Shown: piece after piece, positions 45,429 through 57,089 of the stretch
Layout: each line of letters starts with the position of its first letter
Numbering within the stretch: position 1 is the first letter of the stretch
From: Ariolimax columbianus
Taxonomy: Eukaryota > Mollusca > Gastropoda > Stylommatophora > Arionidae
Length of the DNA: 64,000 nt
Assembly: GCA_036924085.1 (NCBI GenBank)
Contig: JAVGWX010000001.1
Span: 6,360,681 to 6,424,680, forward strand
Reading direction: 5' to 3'
Translations under genes and position numbers: made by a program
Notes under the pieces: model-generated
What the model saw: only the letters and a program-made list of their open reading frames with translations
Told to the model about the DNA's origin: nothing
Databases searched by the model: none

Positions 45429-46445
45429 GGAAAACATTACCTCACGGTCTATATTTACAATTGTAAATACTCTCCATATATGGAGAGGAGGATCCAGTAA
45501 AATATGGACCTACACAAAGAGAACACAAACTAACAACTGGGGAAATTCTGATTAGAAATGATATACATACGCAGGAATATAATCGCAGCGCATAGACATA
45601 TACGCATGCATGTAATCAACAATATTGTCGATTATTTGGAATGTTCTTTTTCATGAAAAAAAGCACATTAATCTAATTGACTTTTGTTTTTCATCAGTTT
45701 CATATTTCCCAACAAACCAATAACATTAACTACAGGTAAAAGACGCCACCACCATCACCATGGTGGGTGAGTGCTGTCTTCCTTATCTGACTGATTATTG
45801 TGGGTAGGTCAAACTACTGTCGCGTTAGACGTCGCTGCCAGGTACAGAACTACATTTCACATCGCTATTATCTCTCAAGTCATCAAATGACAAGGCAGGA
45901 CCGAATTCCGATAAACGTTCCTACATATGCCATCATAGTCACATGACTGTCATTATATGACATGTGTTATTGATGTTTTTACAGTTATTTCCGTGAACCC
46001 AACCGAAGTCTACCCATTACCCCTCCCTGTCCCTCAATCTATACTCCTTTCAGCTTCCGGACAATTCAGTTCTGCTTGAATTGCCGATTTTCTCAATCAC
46101 GGGACTACCACCTGCGCTGATGGGTCGAATTCAGCCTAGTAGCCAGCTGCATTAGGTTCGAATCACACCGTATCCAGTTTGGCAGAAACATAGTTTTTTT
46201 TCCTGGTGCGATCGCTCTTCCGCAGACAGAAAGCAATGACAGCCTAACGTACCTGCCAAGAAAGTTATAACAGCCAAATAGGTTTGCTGTTGTGAGAGGC
46301 GATTTTCTGCAGAGAACGTGCTACTTACTTACAGCTGAAATGAATTGGTTCTCCAGCCGAATACACATTATCTGAGGTACTGAAACTAAATATGGTCCTA
46401 AACACATAATCAAAGCGTGTATTTCAGGCTCAATCTAGGCTTGTC
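45429..46445. other. Unique DNA with a weak tRNA-like motif
   Basis: 46114-46165 has AGCCTAGTAGCC and GGTTCGAATCACACC (B-box-like) too close together for a full tRNA. It could be a damaged SINE head. Nothing else was recognised. Confidence 0.35.
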
Positions 46446-46617
46446 CAGCTTGTCAAATAATATTGAGACATAACTCAATTAACAACATCAAAACTCACCC
46501 AGCTTGTCACATAATATTGAGACACAACTCAATAAACCACGTCAAAACTCACCCAGCTTGTCACATAATATTGAGACACAACTCAATAAACAACATCAAA
46601 ACTCACCCAGCTTGTCG
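46446..46617. repeat. Minisatellite, 54-bp unit, 3 copies
   Basis: CAGCTTGTCACATAATATTG starts at about 46446, 46500 and 46554. It lies against the 3' end of the inverted LTR-like copy. Confidence 0.9.
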
Positions 46618-46659
46618 ACTAATGTTGAAAGACTTTTTCTTAAAAAACGGTATCAATAC

Positions 46660-47690
46660 TGTAGAAGCTTTAGCTGGCTGACCTACCTTTACAGATTGTG
46701 CAAGGGGTCTGCACTAACTTTATTCTTACATCAAACAAATTAGCTATGACACTAATTGAAAATAAAACACAACAATGAAACGTTATTTCTACACGTTCAC
46801 AACTGACTCCTCAATCTTCACTCAAAATAAAACCTGTCTGGCTTTATGAAATTATAAACTAAACTTAACTAAATGAAACTTGATAGACGAATCGTAACTT
46901 GGTTGACGAACCGTTATGTGGATTGCCACAGGTTGGAAGATTCATGTCCGTTCTGCAACCCAGCGGATTTCGTCCGTGGCCATGTTCACCTTGTTGACGA
47001 TGGCTTGTAGTGACCATTGAAGAGCTGGGTCGCTATGATAGTCAATTATCTCTCTAAGACGCTGATTCTTGAGATAATTCTGGTAAGACGCTGATTCTTG
47101 AGATAATTCTGCTCAAATGCTGGATTCTTTAAATACTTCTGCTAGACGCTGGATTCTTTCTTGAGATGCTGGTAATTTCAGAAGCGATGCGAATAGTAGT
47201 ATCTAATATGTCTTAACTCGTGCGTGTTCCTCGTTACGCACTCCTGCATCTGTTTCTACCACTTGCTGTGCGAAACAAATATTTCATTAATATTTACATT
47301 TCCATGCTATGCTGCTGAACATCTGAACTCTCGTGGTGAAAGATTGTTTGTCAAAACCTCTCTTTCTCACGACTTTCTCACAACTTGTCTCTAAACTCAG
47401 GAATGTGTGTCTCGGGATCACCTTTCCTCTTCACCGTTATCAATACGTTCCTGTTCTCTCCGCTGCTCGCACCTGAATGAATCTCGACTTCTCTCCGTGG
47501 ATCGCACCCGAATGATATGTCCTCTTGTCTTTCCGTTATTCGACTTGTCTCTCCGGGGCTCGCACCAGAATGCTGTCGACTTGTCTCTACGCACGCTGCC
47601 GTCTAATGTCGACGTGTTCTCTCCACTGCTCGAACCCGATTGAATCTCGAATTGTCACTCCGCTATCTATATCCGCGGATGATATTAATA
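46660..47690 (-). mobile_element. LTR-like element, copy 2 (inverted relative of 38943-40207)
   Basis: The reverse complement follows copy 1 through many blocks: TGATAACGG-GAAGAGGAAAG, GAGAGGTTTTGACA, CACCACGAGAGT, CAGATGTTCAGCAGC, CCAGCGTCTA, GGTTCGTC, GTCAGTTGTGAACGTGTAGA, TTCATTGTTGTGTT, TTAGTGCAGACCCCTTGCAC and TCAGCCAG, ending CTTCTACA at 46660. A 31-37-bp internal repeat (GGAGAGACAAGTCGACA type) is longer here than in copy 1. The 5' end beyond 47690 cannot be matched, so it is diverged or truncated. No coding capacity is seen. Confidence 0.65.
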
Positions 47691-48374
47691 GTTGACTCGG
47701 CTTAATGGTTGTTAATATTATGTATTAGATATAGATTATGTGGTCCGAGGTCATCTCACTGACATGACCTCTGACCACTGTCTGCCCCCCCCCCCCCCCC
47801 CGGCTCAGCGTCACACACCAGCAAGAGTTAGTCAATGATAACATTATCTTCTTCTAATCCTCTAGCAGAGACTGCTGCCTACGATGTAGGGTTCAAGAGT
47901 TTTGTGTACTAGGTTTCAGCTTTGTACGACGTAGGGATGCTTTTCCCTTTCTCGTGGCCTGTCTGTAGGAGTAAGCTATGTACCAATTTACATATAGGTT
48001 GACTGATCGTCCTGATAACGACGAGCGAACTCTGGATTTTGTTGCGAGAAGCGATCACTGTACTTTTCTGCTATTCTGATGCTTTTACAAAAAAGAGATT
48101 GTCTTATGTAAACTACTCTTCTAGACCGTCCGTGCGCGTTTGTGTATATTCGTCACAGGAGTCGTCCTGTGCCCGAGACAAGTACGGCCGCGGAACGCAG
48201 GACACTAACAACAGACTTGACATACCACACTCTTCTAGATTTGGGGCTAAATATGGGCAGAGTCGGGAGTTGTGCATACAAGTGGTTGATATGAATCCAT
48301 GTCCGTCAGCATATCCCCTTTACCGACACCCACTGGGACAATTTGGAGTCGGTGGATACTCAAACAGCTGGCGG
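47691..48374. other. Unrecognised DNA with poly-C tract
   Basis: About 16 C lie at 47786-47801. The plus frame 48039-48401 has no recognised motif and runs into the following array. Confidence 0.4.
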
Positions 48375-48662
48375 TTAGCTTCCACTTACAGATTGGAGTA
48401 GCTTCCACTTACATACTGGAGTAGCTTCCACTTACAGACTGGAATAGCTTCCACTTACAGACTGGAGAAGCTTCCACTTACAGACAACAGTAGCTTCCAC
48501 TTACAGACTGGAGGAGCTTCCACTTACAGACTGGAGTAACTGCCAGTTACAGACTTGAGTAGCTTCCAATTACAGACTGGAGAAGCTTCCACTTACAGAC
48601 AACAGTAGTTTCCACTTACAGACAACAGTACTTTCCACTTACAGACGACAGTATCTTACACC
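48375..48662. repeat. Minisatellite, 23-bp unit, about 12 copies
   Basis: AGCTTCCACTTACAGACTGG then AGT, with ACAACAGT variants in the 3' part. Confidence 0.92.
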
Positions 48663-49534
48663 TAGAGACGGACGTCATCACCTACCATCTTCCAATCTTC
48701 TAAACGACGAGACTTCCGATCGGTGGAACTGTTTCGATCATTTAGTTCTTTCACACACGTGGTGCCATGATTCGGTACAATATTTTCGATCTTTGCGTTT
48801 TGGTTATCATTCTAGATGCTAGCATACCACACAGTATGCCTGACTACCACCTCGAGAGTTCTCTAGAATGTCCGCTGTCAGATAATATGCAGGAAGATCA
48901 TGAAATAATGTAAGCTTGTCGGTAACCTATATGAGAAGGTAAATCATATACTAAAGTTACACTTAACACGTACTTCAGACATGTTTCAAGTTGTTATTAA
49001 TACGGGAATTTGACCAAGTTTTATGGAAATTTAAGAACGGTATTTAATGTAACATGTGTTAACTGGATATCTCTGTCGAATGAACACCAGATCACAGCTA
49101 AAAGGGCATCAATGTGGACTTATGAAAAGATGATTCGCCTTTCGATACCGATTGAAGCATACGCCACCATAACAGCTGGACCTATTTACGGGAAAAAGGT
49201 ATCAGTGAAATTGGAGAACCAGTTTCAACAGCAGTTTTTAATGATGAGGTTGCTAGTTCCATGACTAACCTTCTATAGTTGCCTGTTGTGATGTGTTTGT
49301 TTTGTTACGGATGTTCTATTCTTTTCAAATCGAGGCAATACGCATGTGAATGTGGTGATATGCAACATCTATTATCAAAATCGAGAATAATTAAACCAAC
49401 ATTGGGCCATTCGTGTATATTCATAGCAAGAAGTGTGCACAACCAGAGGGCTACAAGCAAAACAGTATCCAAATGTGGCCAATCTATTGGGTCTCCTTCC
49501 GTTTTTTGAGGTCTTAACATGAGATAACAACAGT
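48663..49534. other. Unrecognised unique DNA
   Basis: The plus frame 49010-49264 (84 residues, no repeats) has no recognised motif. A second frame follows at 49279-49509. Either could be an exon, but there is no splice or homology support. Confidence 0.35.
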
Positions 49535-49735
49535 ATAACATAACTGACACATGTGTAAACTTACTGGCAGATGGGTAAATATACTGACAGATGGGTAAAC
49601 ATACTGGCAAATGGGTAAACATACTGACAGATTGGTTAACATACTGACAGACGGGTAAATACAATTTAACAGGTGTGAGTCATAAGGCCAGGTGTGTAGA
49701 TATACTGACAGGTGTGTAGATATACTGACATATGT
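49535..49735. repeat. Minisatellite, about 20-bp unit, about 9 copies
   Basis: ATACTGACAGATGGGTAAAC and ATACTGACAGGTGTGTAGAT type units. Confidence 0.85.
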
Positions 49736-49766
49736 GTGTATATATGTATATATAAATATATGTATA

Positions 49767-49802
<36 letters not shown>

Positions 49803-49816
49803 TGTGTGTATGTATG

Positions 49817-49891
<75 letters not shown>

Positions 49892-49894
49892 TAA
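49736..49894. repeat. (TATG)n and (TA)n microsatellite
   Basis: TATG repeats pass into about 32 TA dinucleotides (49821-49890). Confidence 0.95.
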
Positions 49895-50440
49895 CACGTG
49901 TAGACATACCGACACATGTAGACATACTGACAGACGTGTATACTTTTTAATAGCTGTGTAAACAATCTTACAGGTGTGTGACCATAGCATCAGATGTGTG
50001 AACAAATTTGCAGGTGTGTGGCCATAGCATCAGATGTGTGAACACATTTACAGGTGTGTGAACATAGCATCAGATGTGTGAACAAATTGCCAGGTTTATG
50101 GACATATCATCAGATGTGTGAACAAATTGCCAGGTTTATGGACATAGCATCAGATGTGTGAACAAATTGCCAGGTTAATGGACATATCATCAGATGTGTG
50201 AACAAATTGCCAGGTTTATGGACATAGCATCAGATGTGTGAACAAATTGCCAGGTTAATGGACATAGCATCAGATGTGTGAACAAATTGCCAGGTTAATG
50301 GACATAGCATCAGATGTGTGAACAAATTGCCAGGTTAATGGACATAGCATCAGATGTGTGAACAAATTGCCAGGTTAATGGACATAGCATCAGATGTGTG
50401 AACAAATTGCCAGGTTAATGGACATACTGACAGGTGTGTG
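49895..50440. repeat. Minisatellite, 40-bp unit, about 12 copies
   Basis: GTGTGAACAAATTGCCAGGT then TAATGGACATAGCATCAGAT. Early units carry TTTATG and the later ones TTAATG, and the last five are identical. Confidence 0.92.
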
Positions 50441-50589
50441 GAAGCACAAGAATATCGATTTACATTTGTTCACATTTCTACACATACTCATTAATGTACA
50501 GACACATCATAAATATTGGATAGTATTCTATTCTTTACGAATTGAGAATGTCTTGAAATATTAAATCCTATTTTTTATCTAGTGAATGC

Positions 50590-51325
50590 AGTGACATATT
50601 ACAAATCATAAGTTTATCTGATAATTTATCTGATCAGAAACGTCACATATTAAATACTACACTTTGTCTGATCAATAGCGTCATAGATTAAATACTATAC
50701 TTTGTATCAACAATACAGTCACAGACTAAATGCTATACTTTGTCTCATCAACGTCATATATTAAATACTATACTTTATCTCATCATTAAGATCATATTAA
50801 ATACTAGACTTTGTCTCATCAAAAACTCATAGATTAAATACTATACTTTGTCTCATTAAAAAAGTCATATATTAAATACTATAATTTATCTCATAAATAA
50901 AGTCATAGATTAAATACTATACTTTGTCTCATCAATAAAGTCACAGATTAAATACTATACTTTGTCTCATCAATAAAGTCATAGATTAAATACTATACTT
51001 TGTATCAACAATACAGTCACAGACTAAATGCTATACTTAGTCTCATCAACGTCATATATTTATAACTATACTTTATCTCATCATTAAGATCAGATTAAAT
51101 ACTATACTTTGTCTCATCAAAAAGTCATAGATTAAATGCTATACTTTGTCTCATTAAAAAAGTCATATATTAAATACTATAATTTATCTCATAAATAAAG
51201 TCATAGATTAAATACTATACTTTGTCTCATCAATAAAGTCAAAGATTAAATACTATACTTTGTCTCATCAATAAAGTCATAGATTAAATACTATACTTTG
51301 TCTCATCAATAAAGTCATATGTATA
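50590..51325. repeat. Minisatellite, 38-bp unit, about 18 copies, with a 299-bp higher-order duplication
   Basis: The unit is ATAGATTAAATACTATACTT then TGTCTCATCAATAAAGTC. An eight-unit block starting GTATCAACAATACAGTCACA occurs at about 50704 and again at about 51003 with the same internal variants in the same order. Confidence 0.92.
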
Positions 51326-52164
51326 CTTTATCAACAACAGTTGTCAAAACAAGTACTTTATCACAGTAGCAGAATCAGGGATAACCAGCGTCATTTAGAG
51401 CAGCGACCAGAGCAGCCACATACAAAACTCGAACGCACATTATCACCTACAGCCGCTCAATAATAATTAAGCATCAATTTTGTATCGTCACCGCCACAAT
51501 TATTTCATTCCACCGCGGCCAATAGTAAACGAGCCGTAGGTTTATGATAGATTATCACATGGTCGGTAATGGCGGTGTCAATTATTCCGTCTAATAAGGT
51601 CGAGGAAGCGTGCCACCCACGTTTTTATCGGTTGATACGGTCTAGCAGGAACTTGGCGAAGTAGCGTGATAAAAACCAATTAGGTCTCCGGCTGGAGGAT
51701 TTCAAGAGTCAATAGTTACGGTAAATCGTCAACGAATAATGGCTAGGACGGTTTTTAACATGTGTACAGTAACATAGTCCACGTTGCAACTTAAAGGGCT
51801 TTTCATGTGATCGGGACGGACGATAATAACACAAAACAAAAAGCCGGAAAGTAATCTTACAATAAAAAAGAAGGTAATGGAGTTAAATTTGTCCAGAATG
51901 CAAGTGAAGTTTGAAAGCCTCAATGTCAGAGAAACGCCCTTATGTGGCAGACACGTGGATGTAGTTGATAAATAATGTGACAGCAATACAAATGTTTCAT
52001 ACTTCAGAACATGTGCAACGAAAATGAAGGATTCACTGGAGTAGGAGACTTGAAAACTACTGGAAAACATGATGGATGAAATAATGATCTGAGATTTGCG
52101 TGAAGTCTGTTAGACTTTCAAACTCTGATGTTTTCCGAAGGACTGCCAAAGCATTAGACAACGC
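51326..52164. other. Unique DNA with possible regulatory character
   Basis: 51400-51720 is non-repetitive, with TAATAATTAAG (51459), GCCAATAG (51519) and GATAGATTATCAC (51547). The minus frame 52070-51729 has a hydrophobic stretch but no known family. It lies 1.5-2 kb downstream of the signal-peptide exon, which is on the minus strand. Confidence 0.35.
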
Positions 52165-52905
52165 TCGTGTGACATCTTCCTGGGTGTGACATCTTCCCAT
52201 GTGGGACATCGTCCTGGGTGTGACATCTTCCTGGGTGTGACATCTTCCCATGTGGGACATCGTCCTGGGTGTGACATCTTCCTGGGTGTGACATCTTCCT
52301 GGGTGTGACATCTTCCTGGGTGTGACATCTTCCTGGGTGTGACATCTTCCTGGGTGTGACATCTTCCCATGTGGGACATCGTCCTGGGTGTGACATCTTC
52401 CTGGGTGTGACATCTTCCCATGTGTGACATCTTCCTGGGTGTGCTATATTTCTGGGTGGAACATCTTCCTTGGTGGGACATCTTCCTGGGTGTGACATCT
52501 TCCTGGTTGTGACATCTTCCCATGTGTTACATCTTCACATGTGTGACATCTTCCTGAGCGTGACATCTTCCCATGTGTGACATCTTCCCATGTGTGACAT
52601 CCTCCCCGGTGTGACCACTTTACATGTGGGACATCTTCCTGGGTGTACCATCTTCCCGGGTGTGACATCTTCCTGGGTGTAACATCTTCCCTGGTGTGAC
52701 ATACTCCTGAGTGTGACATATTCCCGGGTGTGACATCTTCGTGGGTGTGACATATTCCTGGGTGTGACATCTTCGCGGGTGTGACATCTTCAGGAGTGTG
52801 ACATCTTCGTGGGTGTGACTTATTCCTGGGTGTGACATCTTCCCCTGTGTGACATCTTCATCGGTGTGACATTTTCGCGGGTGTGATATCTTCCCGTGTG
52901 TGACG
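52165..52905. repeat. Minisatellite, 17-bp unit, about 43 copies
   Basis: GACATCTTCCTGGGTGT is repeated. A 68-bp block ending CCCATGTGGGACATCGTCC is repeated in the first third. Minus frames read repeats of a 17-residue period over three units. Confidence 0.95.
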
Positions 52906-53626
52906 TGTGACCTGTTGTAAACCAAACAGGATAATCTGTCAATGACTAGACGAAAGCAGAGAATTGAGGACTTGTCTTCTTACCAGAATGCAGCGCTGTC
53001 TTTCAAATATACTACTAAATAAAGCAAAACAAGACAAGGTAAATATCAGGTAAAGACAAGAAGCGAACAGGAGAACATCGCAATGATTTGGCGTTTTGAT
53101 TCAGTCCAACTGATTCGTATCGGACCGACCTGCAGCAGAGCTTGTTGGTGAGTCATGCTACAGTTTGTTGTTAAAAATGCATAAGGAAATAGAGAGATGT
53201 CATTCACATCTCATCAAACTCTTTAAGCAAATGGAACAAAAATAAATATGAAAATAAGTTATAATAACGCACAACTGACATGTAGATGTCTGGAAAAAAG
53301 ATGATAACAGCGTTTGAAAACGAGGTTGAAGTGAATGTGGAAGATCCCAGACATTAAAGAAATACTGGAAGCCAATACAATTGATGACTCTCATTCCTGT
53401 TGTGTTAGTATGATTGGGCAGAGGGTGTGTGAGTTCTACGTTTTGTCACAAAATGTATGTTTTAAACAGATATTCGAGTACGGAAAAGTGAAATGAAGAA
53501 GTGAACGAATCAACTTTTAAACTACTGTACATAAAGGTTGTAACAGGTTCTATAAACATGAGAGGCAGTACACACAGTGCGAGGAAATGGAGGGATATTA
53601 GTCTCCCAAACAACAAGTGTACTCAC
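52906..53626. other. Unique DNA, probable intron of the minus-strand secreted-protein gene
   Basis: It lies directly 3' (minus sense) of the donor at 53626. On the minus strand TTTATTTAG at about 53016 and a GTAAGA at about 52985 could bound a tiny exon of about 31 nt, but nothing confirms it. Confidence 0.3.
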
Positions 53627-53789
53627 CATAGAAGCGTCGTCCTGTAACTTGCCTTCTGTGGTGTCTGCGATGACTGAACTCGTGTTGTTGTCCATTTGTG
53701 GACAAGGAACAGAGGTTAGCGATAAGCATGAGTAACATTACAAAGGTTAACATCCAAGAGTGGCAACTGCCCGGACTGCTGTACTCCAT
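53627..53789 (-). CDS. First coding exon of a probable secreted protein or peptide precursor
   Basis: The ATG at 53789 has a strong start context (GCCATGG). I prefer it to an in-frame ATG six codons upstream. The frame encodes 54 residues. Residues 1-12 are polar, 13-25 are a hydrophobic core (MLTFVMLLMLIAN) and a small-residue stretch follows (CSLSTNG), a typical signal peptide with cleavage near 29-33. The mature part is basic (HEFSHRRHHRRQVTGRRFY) and has dibasic sites RR at 39-40, 43-44 and 49-50, as in propeptides or neuropeptide precursors. At 53626 the exon is followed by GTGAGT, a near-consensus 5' splice donor (ATG/GTGAGT), leaving phase 1. The remaining exons should lie at lower coordinates, possibly outside the window. 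I do not recognise the gene. Confidence 0.5.
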
Positions 53790-54829
53790 GGCAGGACGTG
53801 AAATCATCTACGAGGTTCCATCCACCACATGCAGTGGGGCAGCAGTTTCCTCCCTTGAATAAACATCTCTGGTTTCCGATTTGCTCCAGGCTTACATGGC
53901 AGCCTAGTCTACTCCAGGCTTTATGTATGAGATCTTATTCCAGCACACCAAATAGTCGACTTGAGTCACAGTTTAACAACAGGGTGTCTGACGACAAGCG
54001 GAATCCACTCAAATAGTGTGTAACTGCACAGAATACAATCTATCTCCACTTAAAGCGTGCACGTTAGCACAGTAGAGGAAGTACTCCACTTAAAGCGTGC
54101 ACGTTAGCACAGTAGAGGAAGTACTCCACTGAGAATGTGCATCTGCACAGTAGAGGAGCTACTCCATTGAACAATGTAGGGGTAATTAGAGCAAAGCACA
54201 GACGAAACTTTTCCACCTAGGAACTGGCACCATAATTCGACACTATTTGAAACACATCGGTAACTCTAAGCTTCACTATAACATATATGTGTCATACAGC
54301 TACTAAACCTTCTATGTCAAGGATCTTGAGACGACGTAGACATCAACTTTAACCCAGTTAAACGCCGTTATTATTATTGACTTATTTATGTTCAGTTATA
54401 CGGAAACACCTGTTTACTGTTGACATATGTCGACTAAAATCCAAATATTGGAACACGTCACACGGATGTTTTAGAAATATGCGCAAGAAAATCGTCTTTC
54501 TGTAGCACATTTTCATTTAAGATGTGATCAATAGAATGAGCAGAAACTTATACTCGCTTATAATATATACATTAGTCAAATGATTAATGGACTAGATATA
54601 TATCTATCTGCGACAGGACTTACAAAGAAATTATTTCATTACCGTGTTGGCTAGACGAAATATGACATCCACCTCCTAAATCGAATGAGTATATTTATTT
54701 AATCTTCAGACATTCTCCCTCTCATCCAATCCCCTTCTCGTTATGACAACAATCGCAACCTTCATGGTTAAGATAACAAACACTTAAACTTGACACGTTT
54801 TCACACACATACCGGTGAGCACTTACTTT
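53790..54829. other. Unique DNA upstream of the secreted-protein exon
   Basis: It should hold the 5' UTR and promoter of the minus-strand exon. 54046-54165 has a 40-bp repeat (CCACTTAAAGCGTGCACGTT), 2.5 copies with a more diverged third. No TATA box can be chosen with confidence. Confidence 0.45.
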
Positions 54830-54841
54830 AGACACTCCAGC
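54830..54841. repeat. Target-site duplication, left
   Basis: AGACACTCCAGC here and at 56733-56744, flanking the LINE. Confidence 0.85.
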
Positions 54842-56707
54842 TACAAGTGGATCAACCACTACCTCAAACAAAGAACGGCCAGAGTCCAAGTACAAGGGCA
54901 GATGAGCAAAAAGGTGACACTCGAGCAGGGAGTACCCCAAGGGGGAGTATTGTCACCCACACTCTTCCTGGTATATATAAACGATATTACAGAGAATATA
55001 CCAAGAAGAGTCCACAGCTCAATGTTTGCAGACGATCTGGCTATGTGGACCTCTGAAAAGAATCTCACCATAGCAAGAAATCGGATGCAGACGGCCCTAA
55101 CATCGCTGGAAGAGTGGGCGAACTCATGGCTGGTCAAAATAAACGAGGAGAAAACCACATGCACAATATTCTCGCTCTCATTAAAACCCCAAAGTACCAA
55201 ATTAAGTCTAAATGGCAAAATCCTGCAGCCAAACGACAACCCAATCTATCTGGGAGTCACATTTGATCGGCGCATGACATGGAAAAGTCAGATTGAGAGA
55301 AACCGAATGAAAGCCAGAGAAAGAATGGCAATCATGAGGAAACTTGCTGGCACAAGCTGGGGAGTAGACGAAGGCATACTAAAGAAACTGTATACTGGAA
55401 GAGTGAGACCAGTTCTCGAGTATGGCATTGCGGCATGGACAACAGCAGCGAAGGCGAACTTCGATAAAGTTAACAAACTTCAAAACCAAGCCATGAGAAT
55501 TATAACAGGTGGCATGAAGTCAACGCCAATTGTAGAACTTGAAAAGATTACAAAACTGCAATCCATGACCGATAGAAGAGACTGCAGAGCCCAGCTGCAG
55601 TCAGAGAAACTCCGAAGACTGACGGACCATCCAATGCACCAGAGACTAAACAATTTGGGAAATGGGAAACTAAAGCAGAGAAACTTGGCAGAAATAGCCA
55701 AAGCAAAGATGCATGAAGATCCCATAAACGCACTAACAACACCAAAACCCATCACTACTGTACGAAAACCTACCTGGAGGCAGGATATATTTCCAGAGGT
55801 GGTAGAAAATATACCAGGTATTGCAAACAAAAACTGCCAGACTGAAAAAGAAAGGAGAGATACTACCCTAAGCTTCATAACGAAAAGCTACCCAAGCATG
55901 GACTGGACCCATGCATACACCGACGGTTCTGTAACAAACACTACACAGAACGGAGGGGCAGGAGCATTCTTGAACCTACCAAATGGCAGAAAAATAACAC
56001 TGTCATTCGCTTCTGGTAAGTACACAAGCAATTTCAGAGCGGAGGCAGAGGCACTGAGGGCGGCAGTGGAAGAAATGGTGACACACAGTGAAAATGAGAG
56101 CCATATAGTCCTGCTGACAGATGCTCTCGCCGTAGTCACAGCGCTAAAAAGCCAGAAAAACACTGAGCTTAATGACTTAAGAGCAGCACTCTGCAAACTG
56201 TGCCAGCAGTCCGCACCAAAAAGGGTAGTGGTACAGTGGGTTCCGTCACACTGCAACATCCAAGGCAACGATGAGGCAGACAGACTGGCAAAAGAAGGTG
56301 CAAGACTACCACAAACAGATACCAGTATGACGTACGAAGAGTCAAAACGGCTTATCAAAGCCAGATACATGACCAAATGGGAAACCGAACATACTGGTTA
56401 CCCAAAAAACGATGCCTATTACCAGTTGAACCGAAGAGAGCAGGTCGTTGTCTTCAGACTTCGCACTGGCCACAACAGACTGAGGTACCACCTATTCAAC
56501 AAATTGAAGATAGGGTGTACCGAAGAATGCCCGTGCGGTACTGGTAAAATGACCGCTGAACATCTGCTGCAGAACTGCCCGACATACGAGGATCAGAGAG
56601 AGCAGATGTGGCCATTACCAGTGGAACTGCAAGACAAGCTCTATGGCAGTGGCGAGAGCCTCAGGATGACCGCCGCTTTTTTCGAAAAAATAATGGTTAC
56701 TGTCTGA
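54842..56707 (+). pseudogene. LINE polyprotein fragment: RT (partial), RNase H, C-terminal zinc cluster
   Basis: An uninterrupted frame of about 620 residues lies within the element. The first nine codons of the longer frame starting at 54815 are flanking DNA. With residues numbered from 54815: the RT keeps motif B (GVPQGGVLSP, 39-48) and the catalytic FADD (71-74) but lacks the fingers and motif A and the whole AP endonuclease. RNase H follows with TDGS (Asp 370), AEAEAL (Glu 410), TDAL (Asp 436) and NDEADRLA (Asp 489), so all four catalytic acids are kept. The C-terminus has C-x3-C-x-C ... H ... C (CTEECPCG then HLLQNC). RNase H plus this tail points to the I group (I/Nimb-like). It is 5'-truncated and so cannot move itself, but the RNase H domain looks intact. 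Confidence 0.85.
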
Positions 56708-56732
56708 CTGCGTACGCAGAAGAAGAAGAAGA
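54842..56732 (+). mobile_element. I-group non-LTR retrotransposon, 5'-truncated, with target-site duplication
   Basis: The element begins inside its RT coding region and ends in CGTACGCA(GAA)n at 56712-56732. It is bounded by a 12-bp duplication AGACACTCCAGC. This is the product of target-primed reverse transcription that stopped early. The 12-bp duplication is intact and the frame is open, so the insertion is young. A smaller copy with the same 3' end and tail lies at 31455-31802. Confidence 0.9.
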
Positions 56733-56744
56733 AGACACTCCAGC
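56733..56744. repeat. Target-site duplication, right
   Basis: AGACACTCCAGC, the partner of 54830-54841. Confidence 0.85.
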
Positions 56745-57002
56745 AAAAATAACGCCTTGGGACGACTATTTAAAAACAAGGTAATATCCATAAGCAATGT
56801 CCTCTTCAAATATGATTGCTATTATTTTCTGCCAGCAGCAGTGATTATTACCAGTATATGTTGTATACGTAATGTTGATACCGCTCTCTGAAAGACGGAA
56901 GTTTCAACTGGTCTTAGTTTTACTACAACGGGAGCGATTTAGTAAATATTAAAGCAATAGTTTATATCAGATTAATTATAAACAAACCTGTTGTTTTAAT
57001 AG
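56745..57002. other. Unique spacer
   Basis: Nothing was recognised. Confidence 0.4.
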
Positions 57003-57089
57003 TGCGCGTGATAAACCAAGGCGAGCTAGCACAATTACGTACTCTAGTGAACAGCCGGGGCGAGCTTGCACAACACGCGCTGAGGTAAA
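57003..57089. repeat. Minisatellite, left part, about 2 copies, split by the PLE
   Basis: Units with AGGCGAGCTAGCACAA and CGCGCTGAGGTAAA match the array that resumes at 59014. Confidence 0.85.

Noticed and set aside
46114..46165. tRNA gene
   Set aside because: A- and B-box-like motifs are too close, with no anticodon arm. At best it is a damaged SINE head.
49680..49925. Ile/Tyr-rich ORFs on both strands
   Set aside because: They are translations of (TA)n and (TATG)n microsatellites.
54859..55239. Minus-strand ORFs across the LINE (54859-56376)
   Set aside because: They are antisense shadows of the conserved RT-RNase H frame.
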